Position numbers and translations under genes: made by a program. This document shows positions 1 to 19,097 of a stretch of DNA of 20,147 nucleotides, piece by piece; within the stretch, counting starts at the first letter, position 1; the number at the start of each line of letters is the position of its first letter. This DNA is from Didymodactylos carnosus (taxonomy: Eukaryota; Rotifera; Eurotatoria; Philodinida; Philodinidae): NCBI GenBank assembly GCA_905250885.1, contig CAJNOQ010003201.1, forward strand, positions 901 to 21,047, given 5' to 3'. The notes beneath the pieces are model-generated. The model was not told the DNA's origin. It did no database searches and saw only the letters and a program-made list of their open reading frames with translations.

Positions 1-110
1 CCAAAATTTCGCTTCCCCCCCAAAATTTTTATACCCCAAGCTCGGTCGCGCTTCAAAACCCCCCCCCCCCCCCCTCCCCCAGAATAGAATGCCATGGTCT
101 TCTATTCTGG
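1..110. repeat. Poly-C tract and small hairpin
   Basis: Positions 59-74 are 16 consecutive C, followed by T and five more C. Directly after this, 79-89 and 100-110 are perfect 11-bp inverted arms (CCAGAATAGAA) around a 10-base loop. No coding frame is seen. A homopolymer of this length can slip or be misassembled, so its exact length is uncertain. Confidence 0.7.
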
Positions 111-448
111 ACGGAGGGCTAATTCATCTACACCTTGTCAAAATTAAATAATATATAGATAGCATGTACTGATTGATTTATCAATCATAAAAATCTGACA
201 AGGTAAATATTAATTATAGTTCTTGTTATTTTTCAGGTTTTTCTTAAGACTAGGTATGAGTAGGTGTGATGCTGAATGTATTCAAATAACGTCATAAAAC
301 GTAAAGATGCGAAGGAAGAATAGTGATGATTTGGATAATTTTCGGATGTATGGAGAATGCCAGCGTTACGCCTGATCGACTTTGCCTATTTAAATGATGT
401 TTTAATTTTATTACGGACACACATACACAAACGTAGTCACACATCGAT

Positions 449-749
449 ATGGAAATTGTTACAATTAGCAAAACAATTGAACCTGTGAAGAAGAATATCA
501 TCACGTTTGAACCAAAACAAGAAATCAGCCAAGGTGATGTAAAACCTGAAGAAATGAGTAAAAATCCTTCACAGCCACTTCGTGGTGGAGGGGACCTATT
601 TGACATGTAAGTATTCATCTTTCTTTCTGGCTTGGATTATGATTAAATACTTCATAGCTCTTCTCTCTTTTAGCTGTTGTATTGCGTGTACAGCCTGCTG
701 TGTTTGCGAAGCGATAGAATGTGCCGAGTGCTGCGCAGATTGTTGTTAA
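449..749 (+). CDS. Small cysteine-rich tail protein, CYSTM-like, two exons
   Basis: Exon 1 is 449-606 and exon 2 is 674-749. The 67-bp intron (607-673) starts GTAAGT and ends in a T-rich tract plus TAG. The joined frame gives 77 residues. Residues 1-45 are polar and lysine/glutamate-rich with no signal peptide. Residues 46-52 read GGGDLFD after an arginine (RGGG), and the last 24 residues contain 11 cysteines, mostly as CC or CxxC, ending CCADCC. A polar N-terminus, an RGGG hinge and a short Cys-rich tail match the layout of the eukaryotic CYSTM family, whose tails are thought to sit in or at membranes and act in stress tolerance. That assignment is by layout only; metal binding is an alternative. 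The ATG at 449 is the first in frame and needs the splice to reach the Cys-rich tail. No clear AATAAA follows the stop. Confidence 0.7.
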
Positions 750-1169
750 AGCAACTGAAAAATTAATGACTCTCTTCTATACATATATATTTTTTCTTAT
801 AAAACGTTCTTAAGTTATTTTTTAATGAGTTAAATTATGTTTCTTAAAATTGGTGATGTCCTTCCACTTCTTACGCACACTATCGATTTGGTCGTCGCAA
901 CGTTTCGGCAAAAACTGATGGTCACATGGACCATTTTAACACTGGTTTAACCACAAGTGGAAAAATGCGTAAGGAGCAACAAATGCTCAACGTCAAAAAT
1001 TGATTTGATGTCATAACAAATGAGTATTGGAGATGATAGTATTGGATACTGATGACAATTTTGATTTCAACGTGTACTATACATGCCCATTGTCCATCTC
1101 ACCTAATTTAGTGGTATAACCACCGTTAGAGTCCGGATCACAAAATGGTTCACCTATATTCCCATGAAG
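750..1169. other. Intergenic, no feature seen
   Basis: This stretch follows the small Cys-rich gene. I see no open frame with coding character, no RNA gene and no clear repeat. Confidence 0.5.
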
Positions 1170-1441
1170 GCTTTTCCGATAAATTTATCGCGGTAGATGA
1201 TTTTTTTATTCACCCGTCACCTATTTTTCTAGTATTTATCGAAATTAAAAATTCATCGAGATAAACAACGTTTTCATTGCAGAAATCTATTCTATCGCGA
1301 TACCTGTCGATAAATATATCCTATTACAATTTGCTATGATTTATCGCGATGAATTTTTTGTTGCGATAGATACTCGAAAAATGGGTGACGGATGAATAAA
1401 AAAAGCATCTATCGCAATAAATTTCATGTCGCGATAAAAAG
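1170..1441. repeat. Palindromic MITE-like element with ~100-bp arms
   Basis: Left arm 1170-1265 and right arm 1336-1441 are imperfect reverse complements around a loop of about 70 bp. Shared landmarks in both arms are a GATAAATTTATCGCG/TATTGCGATAGATG block, the sequence TTTTTTTATTCAcCCGTCACC, and ATTCATCGaGATAAA. Weaker similarity continues outwards to GAGTC at about 1129 and GACTC at about 1468. No protein is encoded. It resembles a non-autonomous inverted-repeat transposon, but no target duplication is visible. Confidence 0.65.
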
Positions 1442-1521
1442 CAATAAAAGTATTGTGTAACTAACGACTCTTTTATATTTTTTCACTTTTTGTTGGAGTA
1501 AAAGACTCCCCAGAACATTGA

Positions 1522-1720
1522 AACTGCCAAGTTAACTGCCAGTTGACAGGGAGCATACTGCCTGTTTTTAGACCGTTCAGATAGTTTTTAGGTGGTTTTT
1601 TGCATGGTTTGACCATCATAAGTAGGTGGTTGTTTAACTGCCAATAAACCGCGTTCTCGTATATCCAACTTTTACGAGAAACTTGATCGTTAAAAGACGG
1701 TTTACTGGCTGTAAATAGGC
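1522..1720. repeat. Cluster of short GTTAACTG-type repeats, copy 1
   Basis: Several variants of the motif CAGTTAACTGCCTGTTTTTA occur here, for example near 1530, 1558, 1634 and 1695, on both strands. The same motif family recurs at 2640-2860. The core GTTAAC is self-complementary. No coding capacity is seen. It may be a diverged repeat or the edges of one disrupted element. Confidence 0.45.
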
Positions 1721-1739
1721 ATTGTAGACCAGGGTGGTA

Positions 1740-1806
1740 ACCGGTCTGGAAATACTAGACCGGTCCGGCCAGCTACCGGCCGGTCTAAAAATATTTCCAG
1801 ACCGGT
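1740..1806. repeat. GC-rich hairpin of ~31-nt arms
   Basis: Arms 1740-1770 and 1775-1806 are near-perfect reverse complements built from ACCGGTCTGGAAATA and AGACCGGTCCGG, with a loop of only four bases. The GC content stands out strongly from the AT-rich surroundings. An RNA copy from either strand would fold tightly. Confidence 0.75.
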
Positions 1807-2639
1807 AGAAACCGGCGAGTTCGTCAAGTTTTTTCAAGTAATAACATTGATATTAGGGACAAAATTTGTAGTGTGTAAATGTAATAGTCTGTCTCAAACA
1901 GTCATTTGTCGAATGACGAAACGTCACGAATAATTTGAAAATAAATTTGGGAAGAGATTCACTATGTCAAATAACAAAGCCAATTAAGACGAATTTGGGT
2001 TAGGAAGCTACAGTATCGGCATATCGAAAGTAAAAAATTAGATTAACATTAAAGAAAAAAGATACAAGCATATAAACGCCAATACGTAACAATGTTCCGA
2101 TTGCTAAGATATTTTAAACAATAAATAATATGACTTTTGTCTTATTACATGACAAAATCGCTCTCTCACTCTTTTGAAACACTCTTTTGAAATATACGTC
2201 ACTACTACATGCATCAAACAAAAATCACTGTTGTGTAGGTTTTGAATGGCGCGCTCTTTGAATAAAATATGTTTCGGCCTAATCTACATGAATAAGATCA
2301 ACTTTTCGAGTTCTTCTAACTGTTCTACAGAAATTGTTCAACTGCCACAAAAGGCAGATTCTCAGAAATGCGCCTTCGTAAGGTTCTTTTCTTCTTTAAA
2401 ACCTTTCCGAATTGTTTTCACGGAAAGACTTTGGCACTGAGTCGATCTTCCATATTTAACAAACTAAGAAATGGGTTTACCGTTAATTTCTAATCTTCAA
2501 AACTTCGAAGAAATCAAAACTTAGCTACTCCGTTTAATTACCTTCTTACAGCTTATTTACGCCTAGTTAACTCTTTTCTTTTTCTAAAACAAAATATAGC
2601 GAGTCCATGACCACACGCTATTCCAGAAAAGAAATGATC
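1807..2639. other. Intergenic, no supported gene
   Basis: One 64-codon plus-strand frame lies at 2246-2440, but it shows no recognisable domain and no splice context, so I do not call it. No repeat or RNA gene is seen. Confidence 0.4.
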
Positions 2640-2860
2640 TGAAAACTATCAGTTTACAAACTGTTAATTGTCTAAAATCCATCTAAAGACTGTCTGGTTT
2701 ATTGGCCGTTTTTAGGTCTTAAAAAATTTCTGTGTGAAAATGGTCACTAAATGGTATAGCCAAAAAACAGCCAGTTAACTGTTTGTAAATGGACCGTTAA
2801 TCAGACAGTTAACTGCCTGTTTTTGGCTTTTCCGTTTACTGGCAGTCTAAAAATAATCTC
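2640..2860. repeat. Cluster of short GTTAACTG-type repeats, copy 2
   Basis: Motifs such as CAGTTAACTG, ACTGTTTGTAAA and GCCTGTTTTTGGC occur repeatedly, in both orientations, at about 2650, 2670, 2710, 2775, 2808 and 2845. The family is the same as at 1522-1720. The pattern suggests tandem or palindromic duplication of a unit of about 30 to 60 bp. Confidence 0.45.
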
Positions 2861-2940
2861 TTGTAAAAAGGAAAGTTCTATGAAGTTTTATACAGTACAT
2901 GCTTATTTAAATTTATTGTTAGGAACGTAGATGCACCACA

Positions 2941-3151
2941 TCAGATGCGTTTGTCTATGTTCTTTGAACCTATTGAATTAGTGTGGTTGTCTCTAAGCCA
3001 ACTAATTCTATGTTGTTTTATTATATCTCCATCAGTTATTCTGTTTATTATAGGTACTGCATATTCTTTTTCTTGGTTTAAACTTTTAACATGCTCCAAA
3101 AAATCCTCGAAGTAAGCGTGCCGGTGGTAGAGAGGCTCACAAAGATGATAC
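2941..3151 (-). pseudogene. Unrecognised coding-like fragment, possible last exon
   Basis: On the minus strand an open frame of about 70 codons runs from a T-rich acceptor-like tract ending GAG at 3152 down to a TGA at 2941. It has no in-frame ATG near its start. The residues look protein-like, with a region rich in aromatic and His residues (HAYFEDFLEHV) followed by a charged part. I do not recognise the family. A candidate upstream exon around 3284-3345 joins in phase across a roughly 130-bp gap (donor GTAAAT), but its own acceptor is weak. It could be the tail of a real gene or a decayed fragment. Confidence 0.3.
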
Positions 3152-3349
3152 CTCAAAAAAAACGAAATTTAATCATCTTGCCTTATTTATTTCCTGAATA
3201 ATAACTAATGTTCAGCCAATAAATAACGAGAAAGCAAACTGGAAGAGAAACGGAGTATACTGCCAATGCAAACTGAAGGAGGAATTTACTTGTTCGGAAA
3301 GAGGGAACGAATCTCTGGCAAAGTAGTCGATGGAGTGTAAATGCCGACT

Positions 3350-3719
3350 CATCGGTTTAGTTGCTAGCGTAGATTGTAACGATCACTAGAATTGAAAGAA
3401 AATTTCTTATACCAAAAATTGAGCTACTTAAATTATTTTCCTTCCATTTTGGCCTTTATTTCTTTAACAAAACTGTACTCAATTACAAGTAAGTGAGAAC
3501 CGTAAAACGCAAAATTATTTTACGTCTCTACGTGCTCAGATTCTGAGGATAACCTTTTATTGTTAATATCGGTTCAAAGTAAGAATACGAGCTCACGATA
3601 TTTTTTTATTCAGATCTTAGTCATTCGGCCAATAAGAATTCACTAGTTTTGAATCTTTGATGAAAACATAATTTTTTTACACGCTAGAGTGACTAAACAG
3701 CAAACATTAGAGGGCTGCA
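3350..3719. other. Intergenic, nothing seen
   Basis: AT-rich sequence without a supported frame, RNA gene or repeat. Confidence 0.4.
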
Positions 3720-4020
3720 GGACCAAACCTTTTTGGTCCCAGTTCCACGAAGAAAAAAATTTTGGTCTCGATCCCGTAAATATTTTTTCAAAGCAACGCA
3801 GATAGTTTGAAAGTCAGCGCGTTGTAATGCGGGGCGTGGAACAGCATGCGTGGGTGGTATAAACTGAGAACTTTTAGAATTTTGTGTGAGTCTTTTCTCG
3901 TAGAACTAGTGGCTCCATACAAATAAGCACTAAAACTAAGAAATTTTGATACTCTATACAAGGCTATTTTCAAAAAAACCTGGTCTCGGTCCCATTAAAA
4001 GCCGCGTGGAACCGGGACCG
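3720..4020. repeat. Inverted-repeat element with GGTCCC/GGTCTC arms
   Basis: Left arm about 3733-3799 and right arm about 3960-4020 are imperfect reverse complements. Both carry GGTCCC, GTTCCACG and GGTCTCG/CGAGACC in matching order and end in a run of T or A. At the outer left, 3720-3739 is itself a perfect small palindrome (GGACCAAA...TTTGGTCC). The 160-bp interior shows no coding signal. The layout is that of a MITE or fold-back, but no target duplication was identified. Confidence 0.55.
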
Positions 4021-4639
4021 TCCCGGAGATCTCTAGGAAACATACCGAAACACAACGTACACAAAGCCCTTGAAAAAAGCACAAATGCTCTAACTGGAAA
4101 CACAATCGTGATATTCTTATATCACAAAGGAGAACCTTTTGATTTCAAACCCAAAAGATAAATCATGGTGAGCGGCAATAGTTAAAAACTGGAAAGAAAA
4201 ACGAAAACGTGCTTCACTGAGTTTCCAATCAGTTCTCAAAATATGAAGCCTTAGTGGCTTTTATTTTCTACAGAAATCCCCAAAACAGGGAAGGGGTACT
4301 CTTAACAATCTGATAAATTAACAATTCACGGATCGTAGTGATAGAAATAAACAATAACATAAAGTAAAGTTTCGGCTTTGATCACATTATTAAGAAGAAA
4401 AGTATCGTAATCGCTTTTCTCTCAAAGTTGTAATAGTAAATGGTCTATGTCGACAAAAAAATCTATAACTGTGTTTCGATGAGTTTGAGAGATTTGTGCT
4501 CCCGTTGTGTATGGTTGTCTTAACGTAATTGGTGCATAGAATAGGCGGCGCATATTTTTAAAAAATCCGTGTTTTTTTTAATCAATAGTGGATGTTAGTG
4601 TCCTTCCCATAGATGCTCTCTCAATCCGTAATTTGACTG
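4021..4639. other. Intergenic, nothing supported
   Basis: AT-rich DNA with no reliable frame. On the minus strand an AATAAA lies at about 4261-4266, more than 600 bp downstream of the transporter stop codon. Its use is unknown. Confidence 0.4.
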
Positions 4640-4719
4640 ATTGTTTTTAGACAAAACCTTTGGAAAATACAACTTCAAGCGTTAGGCAAAGCTATTGCCA
4701 ATTCATGACTGTACTTTAT
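4640..4719 (+). pseudogene. Inverted copy of a transporter exon, with a stop
   Basis: This 80-bp plus-strand stretch matches the minus-strand sequence of positions 6232-6153 at 79 of 80 bases. It contains the last 11 bases of the upstream intron including the TTTTTAG acceptor, then 69 bases of the exon for the segment after TM9/10 (RQNLWKIQLQALGKAIANS). The single difference, A at 4698, turns a TGG tryptophan codon into TGA. Outside the 80 bp the two loci do not match. The high identity implies a recent copy or ongoing conversion. It lies 155 to 235 bp past the stop of the parent gene, in inverse orientation. Confidence 0.9.
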
Positions 4720-4720
4720 T
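4715..4720 (-). promoter_or_regulatory. Candidate polyadenylation signal AATAAA
   Basis: Read on the minus strand this is AATAAA, about 155 bases after the transporter stop codon. It sits exactly at the edge of the inverted exon copy: five of its bases belong to the copy and one to the flank. A closer canonical signal was not seen. Confidence 0.35.
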
Positions 4721-4873
4721 GATGATTTCATGATTATGTAAATTAGTAGTAAAGTAATTTTCCTAGATTTTCTTTATCATAAGCTTTGTTGTCATTATAA
4801 TCGACGGCTAACTCACCAATGCACTACCTCTCACGGATAGCGAGAACGTTACCAAACATTCTGATAGTAATAA

Positions 4874-14365
<9,492 letters not shown>

Positions 14366-14398
14366 TTGTCTTCCAAGCACCTTCGCTAACTTTTGAAT

Positions 14399-16029
14399 CT
14401 AAAAAAAAATGACAAAGCTTGTAAAAGATTTTGTAAAACTTTCTTAATCCAACATCGAAATGAAAATTGAAAACAGATGAAACCAAATGATCTTAGGGGG
14501 CGGGGGCAGGAAATTCCATAAAAACGACTCTTTTGGTTTGAGCTTTAAACCAAAACAAAAAAATATACATTGAAGGATAACATCGGGTCATTGCACAACT
14601 TCAATCATCGTGCAAAATATAGGAAAGAACGACGAAGTTGATTTGTGCAGTTCGTCCGCAGAGATCAAGTTCGTGTGACCAGTGTATGAAAGGGGTATAA
14701 CGACGGTCAGATTTTTCGTTATACAAAACTCTAAGTTGGAGATAAGCAGGCATAAAAGTTACTGGTTTCTAGAAATGGGCTCTTAAAACTGAATTGGTAA
14801 CAAAATGCAATGCACCAATTAAAAACTGCCCGTCTGAAAAACTTATCTGAAAGAACGAATGATTTTTTACTGAGATACGAGACTCTTGGTATCTTTGTCA
14901 TCACCATCAAAGTTTACATTCAATTCAGTATGCTTCAAAAAGAAAACCGTTCGATACTTCAGGTAGTTCTCTGGTCAGAAGTTTAATAGAATTCATTCCA
15001 TGTAAGAGAATGATAAAATACTCAAGTCAAAAAGCTTTAGTAATATATCGATTACTGCAGAAGCGACAATGTTTGTAGGAAGACAGAAAAGCACGTACTA
15101 TGTTCTACGAATTTCTACATTAAACACCAGTCTAGTAAACGATCTTTTTTTATTATTCGCTTTTAGAAGACAAAATATCAGCAGTTCGCTGTTTTATTTC
15201 CTATGGTAAGTTGAGTCACTCAATGTCATATGAGAAATTTTTTCATTCTTTACCTGTGTTTTCTTTCTAAGTTGAATATGTAATAAACAAATTTTATTGC
15301 TTGTCAACCTTTAAATGTTTTTCTTACTTGATCAGAAAGTCACATTCAGAAACGAAAATGTCTCAAATGATGTCATTTCCTTCAGTTGAATGATGCTTTG
15401 CATAACATTGCGTTTTTCTTCTGCACTTATCATCACAAAATTCTGTTTTTATACAAAACATTAAAAGGGCAATACATGGTTAATGGTATATGACGCTTAA
15501 ATCGAATGTAATTATAGTTATTTCCAAGAAAAAATATGAGTAGACTGAACACTTGAAAGTTTAAATCGACTACAACTTCCTATTCATAATCTTTTCTGTT
15601 TTATATATGTATAATAGAGGTTTCAATTGGACAAGTTACTTCAAGTATTGACAATCAAATAATAGGTTTTCATGATTATGCTAAAAGTAATCCATAACAC
15701 CATTATTGTAAGCAATTGCAAAATCGCTTTTCTCAATCTTCATTCCACTTCATTTCACATAAGAAATATTTTAGATTTTTCTACAGAAATAGCGCTGTGT
15801 TTGTCATTTGGAATATACAGATAAAAGAAACAAACCTTGTTTGGTTGCATTTGAAAAAGGTTTCGTTTACATAGCATTTAATAGAACAGCCGAAAAGGAA
15901 GAATGAAGAGGAATCATCAAATATTATTCAGATCTGAATCAAAATCTTAAAAAATAAGATCTTATAATATCTAAGTAAAATATTTTTAAGAAGTGGCTAT
16001 AATTTTTACTAGAGGTTAAATCATTTCAA
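14399..16029. other. Region upstream of the transporter, no gene seen
   Basis: It should hold the promoter and any 5' untranslated exon of the transporter, but I recognise no core promoter motif. A G-rich run lies at 14504-14514, and a small inverted pair GTATAACGA/TCGTTATAC at about 14695-14725. No open frame above 60 codons is present. Confidence 0.4.
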
Positions 16030-16263
16030 TTATATGTGCCGATCATTCCATATTGTTTCGCTATTTTGCCGTCTTTTCTGATCAATCTCCAGTTTTGTTT
16101 GCACACAAAACACTAACATCTTCAAAATAATATCGAATGTAAACACAAGCTCCAAGGGTGCATTAGCAGACTTGATATTTTGAAATGTGCGTTTAACGTC
16201 GTTCGATTCAGAACACCATGTATCCACTCCTGCATACTCACCAACATGAATTCCATTTATCAT
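16030..16263 (-). pseudogene. Possible PDZ-domain remnant
   Basis: A minus-strand frame of 77 codons reads INGIHVGEYAGVD, then DVKRTFQNIKSANAPLELVF. This resembles the second half of a PDZ domain: a strand with 'NG..V', a helix and a final 'LELVF'-like strand. In-frame continuation upstream is blocked by TGA near 16277, and the first half with the GLGF-type loop is not found. I treat it as a decayed exon; the match is weak and could be chance. Confidence 0.25.
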
Positions 16264-16474
16264 CGTATATAAAACAATTCATCTTCTGAATTGTAAATAT
16301 GGATTGATGGTCATTCGCCTAACAGTACAGAATCTTTCATCCGTATGAAGCGGTCGTCGGTATGCTTACGTTGTAAGTCAAATAATTCCTATTCAAAGTT
16401 CTCAATAGCTAGCTATACGTCAAAACTTCCAAACGTTGACCTTCATTTCTTGAATAATCACTGGAAGGGTAGGA

Positions 16475-16727
16475 TTAACCCTTTCAGAGTCAACTTATTT
16501 TGAGCAAAAATTACAAATTTTTCAACTTTTCAAAAATGATTTATTTTTTCCAGATTCATCTGACCCTCTAGCCATATCTAGAATGAAACTGATGAAGCAC
16601 GAAAGTGTAAAAAAAGCAGACGCAATGTATACTTCCAAGAGACACGGAAAAAATTCGAATTCTGACGCGTCAGATCACGTGATATTTCAATGACGTTCTA
16701 AAACGTCACCGGTCCCGAAAGAGTTAA
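16475..16727. mobile_element. piggyBac-type MITE, 245 bp, flanked by TTAA
   Basis: TTAA at 16475-16478 is followed by CCCTTTCAGAGTC, and GGTCCCGAAAGAG is followed by TTAA at 16724-16727. The termini are inverted (CCCTTTC versus CTCTTTC). A TTAA duplication and a CCCTTT end are the signature of piggyBac elements. There is no transposase, so it is non-autonomous. Its right part holds a hairpin TGACGTT...AACGTCA and a DNA palindrome TGACGCGTCA. Confidence 0.7.
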
Positions 16728-16819
16728 ATGAATAAATAGAAGAAATGTATAAGCTTTTTTGTACTGCATATATCTCATATGTGTGTCATATTCGTTAATA
16801 ATAGAACCAAAATAGAACT

Positions 16820-17085
16820 AAAAATGTTTGCTCTTAAAAAATTGTGTTCTGAAACTATCGCATGCAGTTTTTCTAACACACACAACAGTTTTAGAGACAT
16901 TTCTCTCTATTAATCTAGTGCCACATTTTGTTTCTCTCATATTGATCAATGAGGAAGATGCTCTGAGCGAAACCATCGAATTCAATGTGCTGAAGAAGTT
17001 AGTTCTCAATGGAAAAACGGTTCAGATTCAAAGGAATCTTCCGCACATCAACGTGAACCCTCTCGTTCCTCCAATAAAGTTATGA
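16820..17085 (+). pseudogene. Coding-like fragment, copy 1 of a small repeat
   Basis: A plus-strand frame ends with TGA at 17085. Its distal part reads LINEEDALSETIEFNVLKK and continues with polar and proline-containing residues. A shorter related version (ELINEEYALNETF) lies at 18131-18175. I recognise no family. It may be the tail of a mobile or duplicated gene. Confidence 0.35.
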
Positions 17086-17359
17086 TTAGAGCGGCATTTG
17101 AGCATGTGTCATGCAGAATGGAGGAAGTCTGACTCTTTTTTCATTTCTGCCAATGTTTGTCTTTCTTCTTCGCGGATAAATAAAAAAATTAAAAAAATGC
17201 TACATAATCATGACATCAGTCTCTCAAGATGCAAATTAATAACCGTTACGCAAAAAAAGCCTTTACCTGTGTACAAATATGCAGGAACAAAAATGAATAT
17301 TATAAACATACCTCGTTTACAAAAAGTTTGCATATTTCACCTTTCATGGAAAAGAGCTT

Positions 17360-17880
17360 TTATCACACCCCTCAAGGATCCCCCTCAGAAATTATCTCCG
17401 ACACCCTACATCCAATTCTGGTCAAAATTTCCATCAATGTTAGGTTTAGTAAGTTACGGGAATGAAAAAATCTTTTTGTCTCCATGTCTAAGACCTAATT
17501 CAAAAAACGGCGCCAGTCACTCCAGGTAGTTTCTTTTCCTCCTTTAAACAAAACAAGAATGAAGTCACTACGACAAACCGCTATTAAAAATCTCGGGAAA
17601 TACTGCACGTATAACTCTTATATAGAGAAAACGCTGTATAAAATGCTCAATTTTAGGACTTGTAGGAAAATGCTTGTACCTTTTTGATGCAAGGTCATAC
17701 AGAGTTGTGCAAGGTCTTATTTTGATCAGAAAAGTCTGCTCTACAAATCTGTGCGTTTAGAAAAGATTTGATTGCATAAGTATCCGGGAAAGAACCAGTT
17801 TTTCGAGGCTTCTACAAAACTTACTCAAAACCCGCGGAAAATTACTTTTGTAACCAAAAGCGATACAGATTCTGAAAGTA
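17360..17880 (+). repeat. Dispersed repeat, plus-strand copy
   Basis: This copy contains, in order, the block with QKLSPTPYI in one frame (about 17385-17490), a single middle arm (about 17505-17600) and the block with GTATAAAATGCTCA, TACAGAGTTGTG and TTATTTTGATCAGAAAAG (about 17600-17870). All three match the minus strand of 9780-8985. No intact gene is encoded. Family identity is unknown. Confidence 0.8.
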
Positions 17881-18130
17881 GACACTTTAGGCTATCTTTC
17901 CATGTGCATATCTTCAAAACCGAATTTTTGATCGAAAATCACCATTTCTGAGGCAGGGGGACCGTAAAAGAAACGTTAAATATGTATGACATCAGTGTGC
18001 CAATGTGAAAACAAACAAATACACCTACAAGTTCTCCAGATAAAAGTCCTATATAGCCACTCGAATGAGCTCGTCGAGGAGTATACTAACATCCAACACA
18101 ATCTTTAAAGTTCACTAGAAACGTCTTTTC

Positions 18131-18200
18131 TTGGAATTGATAAATGAGGAATATGCTCTTAATGAAACCTTCTATCGAAAGTTCTTTTCCTTTCTTAAGG
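18131..18200 (+). pseudogene. Coding-like fragment, copy 2 of a small repeat
   Basis: About 45 bp match the segment near 16948-16990 (ATTGATaAATGAGGAAtATGCTCT). The frame gives ELINEEYALNETF and then diverges. Like copy 1 it follows a T-rich stretch, so a retained acceptor of a duplicated exon is possible. Confidence 0.3.
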
Positions 18201-18319
18201 GTGGCGGACCCACCCTAGTTTTTTACATCACTTTGTTGCCCGTGTCAACTTACATATATGGTGAGATGTTTGAATTTCCCAGACACGTTCTTTCCAACTT
18301 TTTTAACCTTTGAAAGTTT

Positions 18320-19090
18320 ACAGGAATTGAAGAGGTTTTTTAAAAAGTTCAGTGTTCATTAAAGAAGCGTGTTCTAATGATAAAACTGGCTCCTCGATCA
18401 AGGAGATCGAACTGCCTATATGCTGAATATATTGCGAACTTTGAATGAAGTTCGATTAACCCCTTGACATAGTATTATTTTCCCTATTCAAGATACCCAA
18501 AGTGAAAATCTTTTCGGATGAGAAGGTTCGAATTTTTGTTTAAATTTGAACAAAGCTTAAAAATACATCGTTAGACGCAGTTTTTCACAGTGATTTCTGG
18601 ACTCAGAAGCAAATGAAAATCAAATCTTCGTGGTGAAAACTTAAATTTTATTTTCCTGACCTAGATATTTTTTTCCGAAATTCTGAAAAATACACCGTCA
18701 GATACAGAATCAAATCCTCCACCAAAGGGCTTCTAGATGCCAAATTTTTTTTTATTTTCTAAAAATAGTTTTAGCCCTTATCTTGTGAGCAATTTATAAC
18801 CATTTAATCTAACTTTGAAAATTTAGTTTTGGCTGGATGGGATGACAGGCACCTCAAACTATCTATCTATGTGCAAATCAAAGCTGCTAAGTAGTTCTGT
18901 GACAGAAAAAATATATACTAAACCATCTCAGAAGAAAGAAGTTCGTAGCGTGAGCATCACGTCATTCTATGGCAAGGGATTAAACAATTAACTTAAAACA
19001 TAAATAGTTTTACCGTTCTCTTTTCGGTGTTCTAAAAAATAAATAAAAAACCGCTCTTGAGGTAAAAGACATTATCGAATAGAAAATGAA
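18320..19090. repeat. Intergenic, with one diverged direct repeat
   Basis: AAAAATACATCGTTAGACGC at 18559 and AAAAATACACCGTCAGATAC at 18686 are direct repeats 127 bp apart; flanking similarity is weak. Nothing else is seen in this stretch. Confidence 0.4.
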
Positions 19091-19097
19091 TACTCAC

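Noticed and set aside
1-110. Telomere or chromosome end marked by the poly-C tract
   Set aside because: It is a single homopolymer, not a tandem array of a telomere unit, and a normal gene follows within 350 bases.
292-618. 108-codon minus-strand frame over the small Cys-rich gene
   Set aside because: It is antisense to exon 1 and low in coding character; the plus-strand two-exon model explains the region better.
4640-4719. Inverted exon copy as an alternative exon of the transporter
   Set aside because: It is on the opposite strand from the gene, carries a stop and has no donor site; it cannot be spliced into the transcript as an exon.
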